Source: Sphingobacterium sp. SGG-5 (GTDB lineage Bacteria; Bacteroidota; Bacteroidia; Sphingobacteriales; Sphingobacteriaceae). Taken from it: a DNA stretch of 64,000 nt. The DNA is taken from positions 248,001-312,000 of the forward strand of contig NZ_JAAKGO010000002.1 in NCBI RefSeq assembly GCF_011043525.1. Direction: 5' to 3'. Shown here piece after piece: positions 9,352-18,014 of the stretch. Within the stretch, counting starts at the first letter, position 1. The number at the start of each line of letters is the position of its first letter. Under the pieces are notes generated by a model. The model saw nothing but the letters and a program-made list of their open reading frames with translations. It was not told the origin of the DNA and did no database searches. A program made the translations under genes and the position numbers.

Positions 9352-9898
9352 TATCTGTTTGTATTCCGTATTTTTCCAACAATGCTTTATACTCAGGTGT
9401 ATTTCTTCTATTTAGGGATTCACTTTTGACAATTTCCTGCAATTTCAGCACACCATCTAAAATAGCCTCGGGCCGGGGAGGGCATCCCGGAACATATACA
9501 TCTACCGGAATAATTTCATCAATTCCCTGTAGGACAGAATAGGTGTCGAATATACCCCCGCTTGAGGCACACGCACCCACTGCGATCACCCATCTCGGTT
9601 CGGCCATCTGTATATAGACTTGTTTTAATACCGGAGCCATTTTCTTCGCAATGGTGCCCATCACCAGCAACATATCCGCCTGACGCGGAGAAAAGCTCGG
9701 TCGTTCGGCACCAAAACGGGCCAAATCATATGTAGATCCCATCGTCGCCATAAATTCAATGCCACAACATGACGTGGCAAAAGGTAGCGGCCATAGGGAA
9801 TTTGCTCTCGCCAAGCCTATAACTTTATCTAAAGAAGTCGCAAAAAATCCAGCTCCTTCTACTCCCGGGGGGGCTTCAGCTAACGTAACCTTACTCAT
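9344..9898 (-). CDS. nuoB: NADH-quinone oxidoreductase subunit B (cluster N2)
   Basis: The 184-residue subunit carries the terminal 4Fe-4S cluster N2, which reduces quinone. Its ligands are Cys44 and Cys45 ([10 protein letters not shown]), Cys110 (VGACASSGG) and Cys139 ([10 protein letters not shown]). The tandem cysteine pair is diagnostic. A 92-bp gap separates it from nuoA; there is no second promoter consensus that I can support in that gap. Confidence 0.97.
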   Translation of the reverse strand: MSKVTLAEAPPGVEGAGFFATSLDKVIGLARANSLWPLPFATSCCGIEFMATMGSTYDLARFGAERPSFSPRQADMLLVMGTIAKKMAPVLKQVYIQMAEPRWVIAVGACASSGGIFDTYSVLQGIDEIIPVDVYVPGCPPRPEAILDGVLKLQEIVKSESLNRRNTPEYKALLEKYGIQTDNG

Positions 9899-9990
9899 AG
9901 TTCATATCTCTTCATTTCCAAGCCTGTAACGGGCCAATATAATATTTTATTCCATCGCATCGCAACCTCACGATTATATTTAGAATCAAT

Positions 9991-10371
9991 CTAATCCCAA
10001 TCCAAGGCTCTTTTCTTAACGACGTATATAAACCCAAGAAGAAGAAGTCCCATAAAAATGAACATTTCGATCAGTCCCTCCATCCCAAACTCTCTAAAGT
10101 TCACTGCCCACGGGTACATAAATATGACCTCGATATCAAAAATTACAAATAGGATCGCCACGAGAAAATATTTGATTGAAAAAGGCTGTCTCGCATTTCC
10201 GACGACTTCGATACCCGATTCAAATGCCGTGAGTTTGTTTTTCGTTCTTACTTTAGGTCCCAATAAATGGGTCCCGATAATCGTCGTCACACCAAACCCC
10301 GCAGCTACTGCCAGTTGAATAAGAATAGGGACATAATCTATGGGCAGATCCTGCCCGTTTAAATTCTCCAT
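9991..10371 (-). CDS. nuoA: NADH-quinone oxidoreductase subunit A
   Basis: First gene of the complex I operon, encoding a 126-residue membrane subunit with three helices. The conserved KYFLVAILFVIFDIEVIFMY block near residues 70-90 is present. I chose the ATG at 10371 (MENLNGQDL) over the longer start at 10425, because the extra 18 residues are not hydrophobic or conserved-looking and the predicted promoter lies at about 10400. Confidence 0.95.
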   Translation of the reverse strand: MENLNGQDLPIDYVPILIQLAVAAGFGVTTIIGTHLLGPKVRTKNKLTAFESGIEVVGNARQPFSIKYFLVAILFVIFDIEVIFMYPWAVNFREFGMEGLIEMFIFMGLLLLGFIYVVKKRALDWD

Positions 10372-10399
10372 AATGAGTTTATAGTACCAATTGTATGTA

Positions 10400-10407
10400 C
10401 AAAAATA
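10400..10407 (-). promoter_or_regulatory. Candidate nuo operon promoter (-7 box TATTTTTG)
   Basis: On the minus strand TATTTTTG matches the Bacteroidota -7 consensus TAnnTTTG and would start transcription near 10393, about 22 nt before nuoA. The nearest TTTG for a -33 element (10423-10426) is only 15 bp away, shorter than the usual 17-23. That TTTG is also the end of the U-tract of the upstream terminator. Confidence 0.4.
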
Positions 10408-10423
10408 AAAAAATTTATCCGAC

Positions 10424-10451
10424 AAAAAAAGGTGCTATATCCTTCTGCACC
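10424..10451 (-). terminator. Rho-independent terminator after the sulfatase gene
   Basis: Read on the minus strand: GGTGC, an 11-nt loop, GCACC, then seven T residues. It lies 60 bp beyond the sulfatase stop and immediately before the nuoA promoter region, so it should insulate complex I expression from the sulfatase transcript. Confidence 0.65.
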
Positions 10452-10510
10452 GCCGTATGAGCGCGCAAGAGCGATGTAGAATGTAAAATCTTTATGTACA
10501 GATAGATTCT

Positions 10511-12076
10511 CTAATGCAATTCCAGTTCTTTAACCTCATTACGGGCGTTACCCCGTAACTCCCCATACAACTTCCTCATCTCCTCCAGTCTGTTCGGCTC
10601 CTGCTCCGCCAGGTTGTTCTGTTGGCCGACATCTTCTCTGACATTGTACAGTTGATACTTATCCGAATTCCCAAGCTCGATGTTCACCTGTCTGTTCAAC
10701 GCAGCTCCCCGGTACGGAGGTACCATCACCCAGTCTCCCTGCCGAAGGAATGTCTTGGAATTGGCCTCCAATACCAAAGCATCACGACCCTGCTGCGATC
10801 TGCCCAGCAGCACGTCCAGATAGTCACGGCTGTCGGCATCCTGGATCGACTGCCCGGTCAGCGCTGCAAATGACGCCAGAAGATCAAGCTGGCAGACCAC
10901 CGCATCCGATACCTGGGGTTCTACCCTCCCTTTCCAATATACCACAAACGGTACACGGGCACCCGCCTCATAAAGACTGTATTTTCCGCCACGCAGCGGC
11001 CCGTTAGGACGATGTTCCCCTACCTTCTCTACCGCATCGTCATAATAGCCGTCATTCAGCACCGGGCCGTTGTCGCTCGTAAAGATAATCAACGTGTTTT
11101 CCAGCAGTCCCTCTTCTTCCAGCGTCTTTAAGAAGGCCCCCACACTGTGGTCGGCCTCTACGATAACATCCCCTCTCGGACCCATAGCCGTAGAGCCCAC
11201 AAATCGGGGATGGGGCGTGCGGGGCACATGCGGCTGCTGCATGGCATAGTAAAGAAAGAAAGGTTCCGATTTATGCTTCTTTACAAAAGATTGTGCCTTA
11301 GATAGGAACGTATCGGCCATATCCTCATCCACCCATCTTGCCCTGTCCCCTCCTTTCATATAACCGATACGCGGGATACCGTTCACGATGCTCTGATTGT
11401 GACCGTGGTGCCACTTCATCTTCAGCAGTTCCGGATTGTCCAGACCGGTAGGCTCACCTTCGAAATTATGATCGTAGCTGACCTCGATGGGATCTTTGGC
11501 ATCCCGACCGACCACATGACCGTCCTCAATGTATACCGTAGGTACCCGGTCCTGCGTAGCCGCCATAATAAAGGATTCGTCGAAGCCTACTTCATTCGGT
11601 CCAGGACTGATGTGACCGTTCCAGTCCACATGACCACTACCCAGACCCAGGTGCCATTTCCCCACAACACCGGTCCGGTATCCCGCCTGCCGCAGTATCT
11701 TGGGCAGGGTCTGCTGGGCCGTGTCGATCAGCAAGGGAGCCGTACCCGGCAATATCTTTGCATCGCTGTTGCGCCAGGGATATACGCCCGTCAGCATTCC
11801 GAAACGGCTCGGCGTGCAGGTCGAGGAGGTCGCATAGCCGTTGGTAAAACGGATTCCCTCATTGGCAAGCCTGTCCATATTCGGCGTAGGGATACCCGTT
11901 GCCCCGTAAGCCCCCACATCGCCATAGCCCAGATCGTCCATATTTATAATGACAATATTTGGCAGGCTTGTCTTATCATTGGCTTTCTCCGAAGAATGGT
12001 TGCCAATAAAAGAGGAAGTTACCAACCCCACGCCAACACAGAGCACATACCGGAGTATAGATTGTTTGTTTTCCAT
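10511..12076 (-). CDS. Secreted family S1 sulfatase (arylsulfatase-like)
   Basis: A 521-residue hydrolase of sulfate esters in the alkaline-phosphatase superfamily. A hydrophobic segment at residues 8-24 suggests export to the periplasm or cell surface. Metal-binding INMDDLGYGDVG lies at 44-55. The sulfatase signature CTPSR is at Cys87-Arg91, with Cys87 the residue converted to formylglycine by a maturase, followed by LTGVYPWR. Further motifs are KWHLG near 140 and TSDNGP near 325. Substrate cannot be read from sequence; a sulfated sugar is likely. No sulfatase-maturase or SusCD pair is adjacent. It ends 140 bp before nuoA with a terminator between them. Confidence 0.93.
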   Translation of the reverse strand: MENKQSILRYVLCVGVGLVTSSFIGNHSSEKANDKTSLPNIVIINMDDLGYGDVGAYGATGIPTPNMDRLANEGIRFTNGYATSSTCTPSRFGMLTGVYPWRNSDAKILPGTAPLLIDTAQQTLPKILRQAGYRTGVVGKWHLGLGSGHVDWNGHISPGPNEVGFDESFIMAATQDRVPTVYIEDGHVVGRDAKDPIEVSYDHNFEGEPTGLDNPELLKMKWHHGHNQSIVNGIPRIGYMKGGDRARWVDEDMADTFLSKAQSFVKKHKSEPFFLYYAMQQPHVPRTPHPRFVGSTAMGPRGDVIVEADHSVGAFLKTLEEEGLLENTLIIFTSDNGPVLNDGYYDDAVEKVGEHRPNGPLRGGKYSLYEAGARVPFVVYWKGRVEPQVSDAVVCQLDLLASFAALTGQSIQDADSRDYLDVLLGRSQQGRDALVLEANSKTFLRQGDWVMVPPYRGAALNRQVNIELGNSDKYQLYNVREDVGQQNNLAEQEPNRLEEMRKLYGELRGNARNEVKELELH

Positions 12077-12184
12077 TGTTTTTATTATAATATGGTATAT
12101 CAGTTACATTATTGTCTCACCATCAGTTCCGCTTCCATCTATTATAACACTTTTTGTCCAAAATTTTTCTTAATTTGGCCCTCG

Positions 12185-12499
12185 GAAGCAATCGCCTACG
12201 TGGTGCAAGCAATTGGTTCTACGTCATAAACTGTTACTCCCGCCTTAGAAGCAATCGCCTGCGTGGTACAAGGAATCGGTTCCACGTCACAAACCGTTAC
12301 CTCCGGCTCGGAAGCCGTTACCTACGAAGCGCAACCCGTTACTTCCGATACGGAAACCGTTTTCTGCAAGGTGGAAGCCGTTGCCTCCGGCTCAGAAGCG
12401 ATTACCTGCGTGGTGCAAACAATCGGTTCCACGTCACAAACCGTTGCCTCCGGCTCAGAAGCAACCGCCTGCGGAGCACAAGTAATCGGTTCGCATGCT
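12185..12499. repeat. Fifteen tandem imperfect 21-bp repeats
   Basis: Units start every 21 bp from 12185, e.g. 12248, 12290, 12374, 12437. Examples are GAAGCAATCGCCTGCGTGG.., CAAACCGTTACCTCCGGCT.. and GAAGCCGTTGCCTCCGGCT... Units 1-3 and 4-6, and again 11-13, follow the same three-type order, so a 63-bp higher-order period is visible. Because 21 is a multiple of three, every frame gives a heptapeptide repeat. The plus frame from a TTG at 12154 is open across all units (xSNRLRG/xNRFHV/TNRYLRL pattern); the other plus frame gives EAIACVV/QxIGSTS/QTVTSGS with one stop in unit 3. Some unit junctions can fold (CGTGG with CCACG). Confidence 0.9.
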
Positions 12500-12531
12500 C
12501 TATTTCCGCTTAAAAACTGTTGCATAATCAT
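12322..12531 (-). CDS. Possible small heptapeptide-repeat ORF behind deoR
   Basis: An ATG at 12531 lies two bases after the deoR stop and opens a 69-codon frame through eight of the 21-bp repeat units. It gives a series such as EPITCAP, QAVASEP, EATVCDV, EPIVCTT, QVIASEP, EATASTL. It ends at a TAG while the repeats continue for seven more units. The position suggests translational coupling to deoR, but composition is dictated by the repeat and competing frames are also open. I could not recognise a family. It may be non-coding. Confidence 0.25.
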   Translation of the reverse strand: MIMQQFLSGNRACEPITCAPQAVASEPEATVCDVEPIVCTTQVIASEPEATASTLQKTVSVSEVTGCAS

Positions 12532-12533
12532 TT

Positions 12534-13301
12534 TCAGGCAACAATCACTTCGACACCATGTTCCTCAAGTAGCTGCTGCATCGACGAAGAAATTCCACGG
12601 TCCGTTACGACAATATCGATCTTATCCACATCACATATTTTGCCAAACCCCTTTCGTCCAAATTTCGAAGAATCGCAGAGTACGATGGTCTTGAGCGAAA
12701 CGTCCATCATCGCGCGATTAAGTTCGGCTTCCTCAATATTAGACGTCGTCACACCAAACTCAGAATCTATGCCATCTACACCTAAAAAAACCTTCGAGCA
12801 GGTGATATTTTTTAAAAAGCTCAACGTATAGCTTCCGATAACTGACATCGAACTGCGGCGCAATGTACCTCCAAGCTGCGACACATGCACATCTTCCATT
12901 TCACCCAATATCGAGGTCGCCTGGATAGAAGAAGTCACCACCCTCAACTGACCCTTTGGCTCAATCTGTTCGGCAAAAGCACATATTGTCGAGCCCGAAT
13001 TGATGATAATCGAATCATCCTCCTCAATTAACCGCGATGCGGCAATCCCTATAAGCTGCTTTTCCTTAATTTTTATCTTTTCTTTCTCCCTTACGTTTTT
13101 GTCTGCAATATGAGGATTAACAGGACTGGCACTTCCATGCGTACGATAGAGTAGGCCCTTCTCCTCTAATGCTTTAAGGTCTTTCCGAACCGTAACTGTG
13201 GTGACATCTAACTTTTTGGCGATATCTATTACCTTTACGAATCCTTCTTTATGAAGTGTATTCAATATATATTTATGCCTTTCAGCTATACTCAAAATCA
13301 T
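12534..13301 (-). CDS. DeoR/GlpR-family transcriptional repressor
   Basis: A 255-residue regulator. The N-terminal DeoR helix-turn-helix (residues 5-55, with ERHKYILNTLHKEGFVKVID and TTVTVRKDLKALEEKGLLYRTHG) is followed by the sugar-phosphate isomerase-like sensor domain (SIIINSGSTICAFAEQI, VVTSSIQATSIL, FLGVDGID, VLCDSSKFGRKGF). Members of this family answer to phosphorylated metabolites: GlpR to glycerol-3-phosphate, others to sugar phosphates. A 36-bp sequence 28 bp upstream of its start recurs in front of the glycerophosphodiester cassette at 19.6 kb, which makes a GlpR-like role plausible (inference). Control of the neighbouring sulfatase is the alternative. Confidence 0.92.
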   Translation of the reverse strand: MILSIAERHKYILNTLHKEGFVKVIDIAKKLDVTTVTVRKDLKALEEKGLLYRTHGSASPVNPHIADKNVREKEKIKIKEKQLIGIAASRLIEEDDSIIINSGSTICAFAEQIEPKGQLRVVTSSIQATSILGEMEDVHVSQLGGTLRRSSMSVIGSYTLSFLKNITCSKVFLGVDGIDSEFGVTTSNIEEAELNRAMMDVSLKTIVLCDSSKFGRKGFGKICDVDKIDIVVTDRGISSSMQQLLEEHGVEVIVA

Positions 13302-13328
13302 AATAACCTTTTTTATAAACGGAAAAAC

Positions 13329-13365
13329 CGCTTAAAAATAAAGATACTAATTGATAAACCCAGCA
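13329..13365. repeat. Shared 36-bp motif, copy 1 (upstream of deoR)
   Basis: The sequence begins CGCTTAAAAATAAAGATACT and ends ...CAGCA. It matches 19413-19448 at 32 of 36 positions with one single-base gap. It lies 28-64 bp ahead of the deoR start, where an autoregulatory operator or the deoR promoter would be. On the minus strand it contains TATCTTTA, one base off the TAnnTTTG -7 box. Confidence 0.7.
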
Positions 13366-13386
13366 TAACGATGTAGGAATACCATG

Positions 13387-15360
13387 TTAATAATCCAGCA
13401 CTTCTATCTCAGTCCGTCTATTAGCTTGATGTTCGGTTACACTACATGGCACGCCGTCAGCACATTTATTAACCAAACGTGTTTCTCCATAGCCCTTGGC
13501 TACCATTCTGTCTCTTGCAATCCCCCGGGTAACCAAATAGTCCACAGCAGCCTGAGCACGACGCTGGGATAGGGATTCATTATAACGATGCGAACCCCGA
13601 CTATCCGTATGGCTGGAAAGTTCTATCTTCAGTGTCGGGTTGTCACGCATGGTGGCCACTAATTTGTCCAGAATCAATGCTGCATCCAAGCGGATATTGT
13701 GTTTATCAAAGTCGTAATAAATATTCTCCAAGACGAATTTATCTCCTACATGGAATATCGGCTGCAGGTTCAACGTCAAACGAACCGTCGTATCTCGGCT
13801 TGGTTTCAGGCCCGCGAATAACAGTGAATCCGGAAAAAAGCCCTCTTTCTCACCATATAAGCGGTAATCTATGCCGGGCTCGGCCATAAAGCTTACTTTT
13901 GCCCGACTATCGCTCTGGCTTTTCGCTACGATCTCACCTTTCGGACCGAAAAGTGTTACTGTAGATTCTGGCAGTAATTCACCGTTGGCTTTATTCTGTG
14001 TCACAGCCTCCAGCATAATCGTAATCCACGGGCGAGTGTAGTGGAAAGAATAGATATCATCCGAGCCTACTCCCCCGGTACGGTTGGAAGATAGATAACC
14101 TTGGCTACTCTCATCCGCCGAGGCCGTTACAAAAAAAGAGAAGTCATCTGAAGCGGAATTAACAGGATACCCCATATTAACAGGCTTGCTAAAACGGTTC
14201 TTTTCCCCTGTGGAACGGAAGATATCCAGTCCACCCATACCGATATGTCCCGTACTCGAGAAGTAAAGCGTCTCTCCGTATACATTTGGAAACATCTCAT
14301 CGCCGCTCGTATTAACCTCCGCACCAGCATTCACGGGTTTGCTCCAGTTGCCGTCTGGCAGTAATTCACTGTACCATATATCTACCCCGCCATAACCGCC
14401 CGACATATCCGAAGCATAATAAAGGACTTGCTCATCCGCACTCAATACCGCATGTCCAAGGGAATAGGATGTCACATCGTTGTGTGCAAAACTTTCCTCT
14501 TGCCACCCGTTTTCTGTCCTGCGGTAGAGGAGAAGTTCAAGATTATAACGCTTCCATTTGGTACCACCGGCAAGGAAATGCTCGGTTTCGGTATCCCCCG
14601 GATTTGTACGTGTTACATAAAGGACATCCCCGGTTTTATTTGTCGATACGGGTCCCACATGAAAAAGGGACTGGTTAAACGACTCGGGCATGATGCTGGC
14701 GTGTGACAAAGTCTGGTCACCATGACGTTCTACCGCATAGATGCGGAGATACGCATGTCCGGTCATACCGCTTTTATCAGACAATAAGCTATTCGGTTCG
14801 CCGACATATAACGCGCCCTTATTCGTTGTAATCAATCCAAATTCGGCCAAAGAAGTATTCACTTCTGTTTCGTTGTGCAACCTATGGTTTGTCGGCTGCT
14901 TCATCCACGATATTGCCGAATCTGCGCCCGCAATCGCTCGCCGCAATCTTTCTTCCTCTCCATATTTGGTAATATATTTTCGGTATTCTTCTTTTGCCTG
15001 GGCATACTTGCCCAATTGCTTCAATACATCGGCATATTTGAGATGGGACTCCTTGCTCGCATTCGATTCACGCACCACCCTTGAATACCAATTTTCAGCC
15101 AATCCATATTCCTTAATATAAAGGTAACTGTTCGCTAGGTTCTCCATGTCCTTCACACGAGGCTTTTTGGTATCTAGCAGTCGCTCATAAGCGGCGGCGG
15201 CATTTGCATACTCCATCCGTTCATAATATAAGGCTGCACGGGCCCGGCGGGAAAGCTGTTCTTGTGCCCATGTATTCTCTATACATAAGGTCAGACAAAG
15301 GCCTAAGCACAAAAACTGTAAAATCGTATATTGAAATATGGTCATTCTCTCGTCCTCCAT
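13387..15360 (-). CDS. OmpA-family protein with TPR and propeller domains (PorE/type IX-associated type)
   Basis: A 657-residue outer-membrane-associated protein with a signal peptide ending near residue 32. Domain order: TPR-like repeats (about 35-150), PD40/WD40-like beta-propeller strands (about 200-430, with YYASDMSGGYGGVDIWYSEL and YFSSTGHIGMGGLDIFRST), a carboxypeptidase-regulatory-like beta-sandwich (about 440-530), and a C-terminal OmpA peptidoglycan-binding domain (YYDFDKHNIRLDAALILDKL, SSHTDSRGSHRYNESLSQRR). This order matches PorE of the type IX secretion system and the OmpA partners of PorP/SprF proteins. It is the last gene of the module starting at 19256, 16 bp after the porP-like gene. 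Confidence 0.9.
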   Translation of the reverse strand: MEDERMTIFQYTILQFLCLGLCLTLCIENTWAQEQLSRRARAALYYERMEYANAAAAYERLLDTKKPRVKDMENLANSYLYIKEYGLAENWYSRVVRESNASKESHLKYADVLKQLGKYAQAKEEYRKYITKYGEEERLRRAIAGADSAISWMKQPTNHRLHNETEVNTSLAEFGLITTNKGALYVGEPNSLLSDKSGMTGHAYLRIYAVERHGDQTLSHASIMPESFNQSLFHVGPVSTNKTGDVLYVTRTNPGDTETEHFLAGGTKWKRYNLELLLYRRTENGWQEESFAHNDVTSYSLGHAVLSADEQVLYYASDMSGGYGGVDIWYSELLPDGNWSKPVNAGAEVNTSGDEMFPNVYGETLYFSSTGHIGMGGLDIFRSTGEKNRFSKPVNMGYPVNSASDDFSFFVTASADESSQGYLSSNRTGGVGSDDIYSFHYTRPWITIMLEAVTQNKANGELLPESTVTLFGPKGEIVAKSQSDSRAKVSFMAEPGIDYRLYGEKEGFFPDSLLFAGLKPSRDTTVRLTLNLQPIFHVGDKFVLENIYYDFDKHNIRLDAALILDKLVATMRDNPTLKIELSSHTDSRGSHRYNESLSQRRAQAAVDYLVTRGIARDRMVAKGYGETRLVNKCADGVPCSVTEHQANRRTEIEVLDY

Positions 15361-15376
15361 TTTTATCGTTAATCCA

Positions 15377-16390
15377 TTAGAAGTAGCGCGGACTTAAAAC
15401 CTGCTGGCCGGTACGTCCAAAGGTAACACCCAATGTGACCTCGTGAGTACCTCCTTGTAATCCTGACATCCGATTCAGCATATGGTCATAGGAATAACCG
15501 ATGCGAACCTTCGGGCTAACGTAGAACTGCGTGATGCCGCTGAAAGAATTAAATGCGCTCAATTTGTTGGGCGATTGGTCTTGGTATTCCCTATGGAATA
15601 GACGGGCGCGCGTGCGATACCCACCTCCGATCCAAAACCTTCCGTTGAAGATCAACATCGCATTCACATCTAAGGTCGTAGGTCCACGGAAATCGTCCTT
15701 GACCAACAGACTGGGTCGCAGCAGCAAACCTTCTTCCAGCTCAAAAAGAGCCCCTGCTATGAGATATCCATGCACTTTGCGGTAAATACTTTCCAGCGCA
15801 TTTTGATTAAACTGAAAGTCTTCACCGATTGCTGTTCCGGCGAATAGATCCTGTATAGATACACCGGCATACCAGCTCGGATTGCTGTAATACACACCTA
15901 ATCGGATATCGGGCCGCCAAGTTACGAGCTTACCTTCAGGAAGAAGCTCATCGCCATAATCCAAGGGATCCAACTTATTACCATCAAGACCATACTGCGT
16001 CACCCCGCCGGCAATACCCAAAGCCAAACGGTGTTCATCATATTGATCCAGCTGTAATCTTAGGGCATAATTTGCATAAGCACTCACCGCTGCCTGAGCA
16101 CCGAGCTTATCCCCTGTAATCTGCAGACCGACTCCATGACGTCGGCCTACTGGATCCAGCACTCCGTCGATAGACAGTGACCCTGTTTTTGGAGCCCCGT
16201 TCCAACCCGTCCATTGACTACGCAATCCCAACTGGCCAAACCACTCTTCCTTATAACCTGCATAGGCCGGATTCACGCTGATCGAATTGAATATGTACTG
16301 CGTAAATTGGATATTTTGTTGGGCGAGCACACTTCCTCCCAATAAAACCACCAGACTGATTCCAAAATATTTTATTCCTTTTTTCATCAC
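15377..16390 (-). CDS. PorP/SprF-family type IX secretion membrane protein
   Basis: A 337-residue predicted outer-membrane beta-barrel with a signal peptide (cleavage after VLAQ, about residue 24). The family start NIQFTQYIFNSISVNPAYAG and the following LGLRSQWTGWNGAPKTGSL are diagnostic of PorP/SprF. The C-terminus is strand-rich and ends in aromatic-terminated beta strands. Genes of this family typically sit beside a CHU_C-tagged cargo whose surface attachment they mediate, and that is the arrangement here (cargo at 16427-17977). Confidence 0.92.
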   Translation of the reverse strand: MMKKGIKYFGISLVVLLGGSVLAQQNIQFTQYIFNSISVNPAYAGYKEEWFGQLGLRSQWTGWNGAPKTGSLSIDGVLDPVGRRHGVGLQITGDKLGAQAAVSAYANYALRLQLDQYDEHRLALGIAGGVTQYGLDGNKLDPLDYGDELLPEGKLVTWRPDIRLGVYYSNPSWYAGVSIQDLFAGTAIGEDFQFNQNALESIYRKVHGYLIAGALFELEEGLLLRPSLLVKDDFRGPTTLDVNAMLIFNGRFWIGGGYRTRARLFHREYQDQSPNKLSAFNSFSGITQFYVSPKVRIGYSYDHMLNRMSGLQGGTHEVTLGVTFGRTGQQVLSPRYF

Positions 16391-16426
16391 ATCTTTTATT
16401 TCTTCAAATAATATCCCTCCTCATTA

Positions 16427-17977
16427 TCATTTACGCTTAATCAATACATGTCCTTTAAATACGCGTTCTTCCCTGCCCTTTATCGCACGGATGATCGGGA
16501 AATACGTGCCTTCATTCAGTCCAAGACCCTCCCATTCATCCTTATAGTCCACGTTACGGTACACCTCATTACCCCAGCGGTTTATGATCACAATCTCGAT
16601 CCTGTCGTACCCCTCGCGCCCGACAATAACCAGTCGATCGTTCTTACCATCCCCATTCGGCGTGATCACATTCGGTATATGCAGCTCCCGCGGCAGTACG
16701 GTGACCCGTACGAATGCTCGTGCCGTCAGGCCATTCTCGTCCGTAATCTCGTATTCAAAGATATCTTCGCCTAAGAAACCATCGTCTGGTGTATAGGTCA
16801 CACTACCATCCGCATTGACGGCAACACTTCCGTTGGATGGGGGAGATACGATGGTTACAGATCCACGATCGATCGCGCTGGAGCCGGGAATATCGTTTTC
16901 CAATACATTTATTGTGATATCGGCACCATATTCCAATGTACCTTCATCATCGGTAGCCGTAGGTCCAATCTGTGTGAACTTCGTAAACCATGTGCCGGAC
17001 AGTGTAGGTCCTGCCACGGTCTGGATGTCTTTCCGAGTATGTATGCCGGGGCCATCGAGGGTAGTCACATCACCTATCCAGTTGCCTGCATCGGCATTCT
17101 GCACAATTCGGGCTGATGCGTCCACATAGGCTATACCATTGGTCAAACTGTTGTGGCTAAGGGTGTAATCCATCCGCATGGACCGGTCGGCGAATATATT
17201 CCAAACCCGATCCATACCCATAGTCTCATCCGTAATATTTAAGCTAGAAACGGCGTAGCTGTTGACCGAGACATGCAATCTCGAAGAAGCTAACTCCGGA
17301 GTCAGACGTGCCGGCGTGTAGTTACCCTGCGCTACCCCCAATGGAAACACAAAACTTTCTGCTATGGTGTAATTCTTGATCATATGTCCGGTCAGCTTGT
17401 CTCCTGTTACCACCATACGGTTGAGGTTATAATTCAACAGATTGCCGGCATCGGACAACTCCAGGTCAAAGCCATTGAGATAAATACTTGCTCCATCCAC
17501 GCGCAGGTCCAAGGATTTGCCTATTTTGAGTGCCGCCAAACGTGCGGCATCACCCGATGCACCGGCATAATCTGTCACGTGTATGTCTGTCAACACCAAA
17601 CCGTCCTTATTATCTAATACGATATTGATATCGATAAAAACTCCATCATTACCATCGATATGTGTAGCAGCATCGGGCCAACCTTCATAAAAAGGATTAT
17701 CGCCTGGACTGTGGATATACAGTATCCCACTGCCCGAAATCTTGGCTGTAGGTGCTATCCAGATATTACGGCTATAGATATGCACTTCACCATGGATCTG
17801 CCAATCGGCATCGGGACCAACATACAGACTCTCCGCATAGACAAACTTATAATTGCCCGTACTGATGTATTCCTGACCGTTGCTTGTTTCATAACTGCCA
17901 GCACCGGACTGTGCCATCAGATGGTAGCTAGTCAATATTCCAACCCATATAATTAGCCATTTTTTCATCTCATACAT
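16427..17977 (-). CDS. Type IX secreted surface protein with CHU_C/gliding-motility C-terminal domain
   Basis: A 516-residue exported protein with a signal peptide (residues 1-22). The N-terminal 300 residues are beta-strand-rich without a family I recognise. An Ig/cadherin-like domain occupies about 340-425 (TINVLENDIPGSS, GSVTYTPDDGFLGEDIFEYE). The C-terminal type-B sorting domain (about 430-516, VITPNGDGKNDRLVI, INRWGNEVYRN, GTYFPII) routes the protein through the type IX system. The neighbouring PorP/SprF protein is the likely anchoring partner. Function is probably adhesive or structural; no catalytic motif seen. Confidence 0.9.
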   Translation of the reverse strand: MYEMKKWLIIWVGILTSYHLMAQSGAGSYETSNGQEYISTGNYKFVYAESLYVGPDADWQIHGEVHIYSRNIWIAPTAKISGSGILYIHSPGDNPFYEGWPDAATHIDGNDGVFIDINIVLDNKDGLVLTDIHVTDYAGASGDAARLAALKIGKSLDLRVDGASIYLNGFDLELSDAGNLLNYNLNRMVVTGDKLTGHMIKNYTIAESFVFPLGVAQGNYTPARLTPELASSRLHVSVNSYAVSSLNITDETMGMDRVWNIFADRSMRMDYTLSHNSLTNGIAYVDASARIVQNADAGNWIGDVTTLDGPGIHTRKDIQTVAGPTLSGTWFTKFTQIGPTATDDEGTLEYGADITINVLENDIPGSSAIDRGSVTIVSPPSNGSVAVNADGSVTYTPDDGFLGEDIFEYEITDENGLTARAFVRVTVLPRELHIPNVITPNGDGKNDRLVIVGREGYDRIEIVIINRWGNEVYRNVDYKDEWEGLGLNEGTYFPIIRAIKGREERVFKGHVLIKRK

Positions 17978-18014
17978 CTTTGTAGGTAACCCTCATTCTA
18001 ACACGTCCTAACAG

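Larger units (their letters stand above)
12077..12533. other. 457-bp intergenic region holding a 21-bp repeat array
   Basis: The region between the sulfatase start and the deoR stop has two parts. Positions 12077-12184 are A/T-rich and should hold the sulfatase promoter, but I see no clear TAnnTTTG box on the minus strand. Positions 12185-12499 are entirely tandem 21-bp repeats, much more G/C-rich than the flanks. The last 34 bp run directly into the deoR stop codon. Confidence 0.8.

Noticed and set aside
10372..10425. Longer start of nuoA
   Set aside because: It would begin upstream of the predicted promoter -7 box and adds residues not typical of NuoA.
11399..12229. 276-codon plus-strand ORF opposite the sulfatase
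   Set aside because: It is the reverse-strand shadow of a clear sulfatase with intact motifs, and its translation shows no domain.
12185..12499. CRISPR array
   Set aside because: The repeats are contiguous 21-bp units without unique spacers, are imperfect throughout, and no cas genes are nearby.
12154..12513. 119-codon plus-strand ORF as a confident gene
   Set aside because: It starts with TTG without a recognisable ribosome-binding site, its composition is set by the repeat array, and two other frames are also partly open. Kept only as part of the repeat finding.
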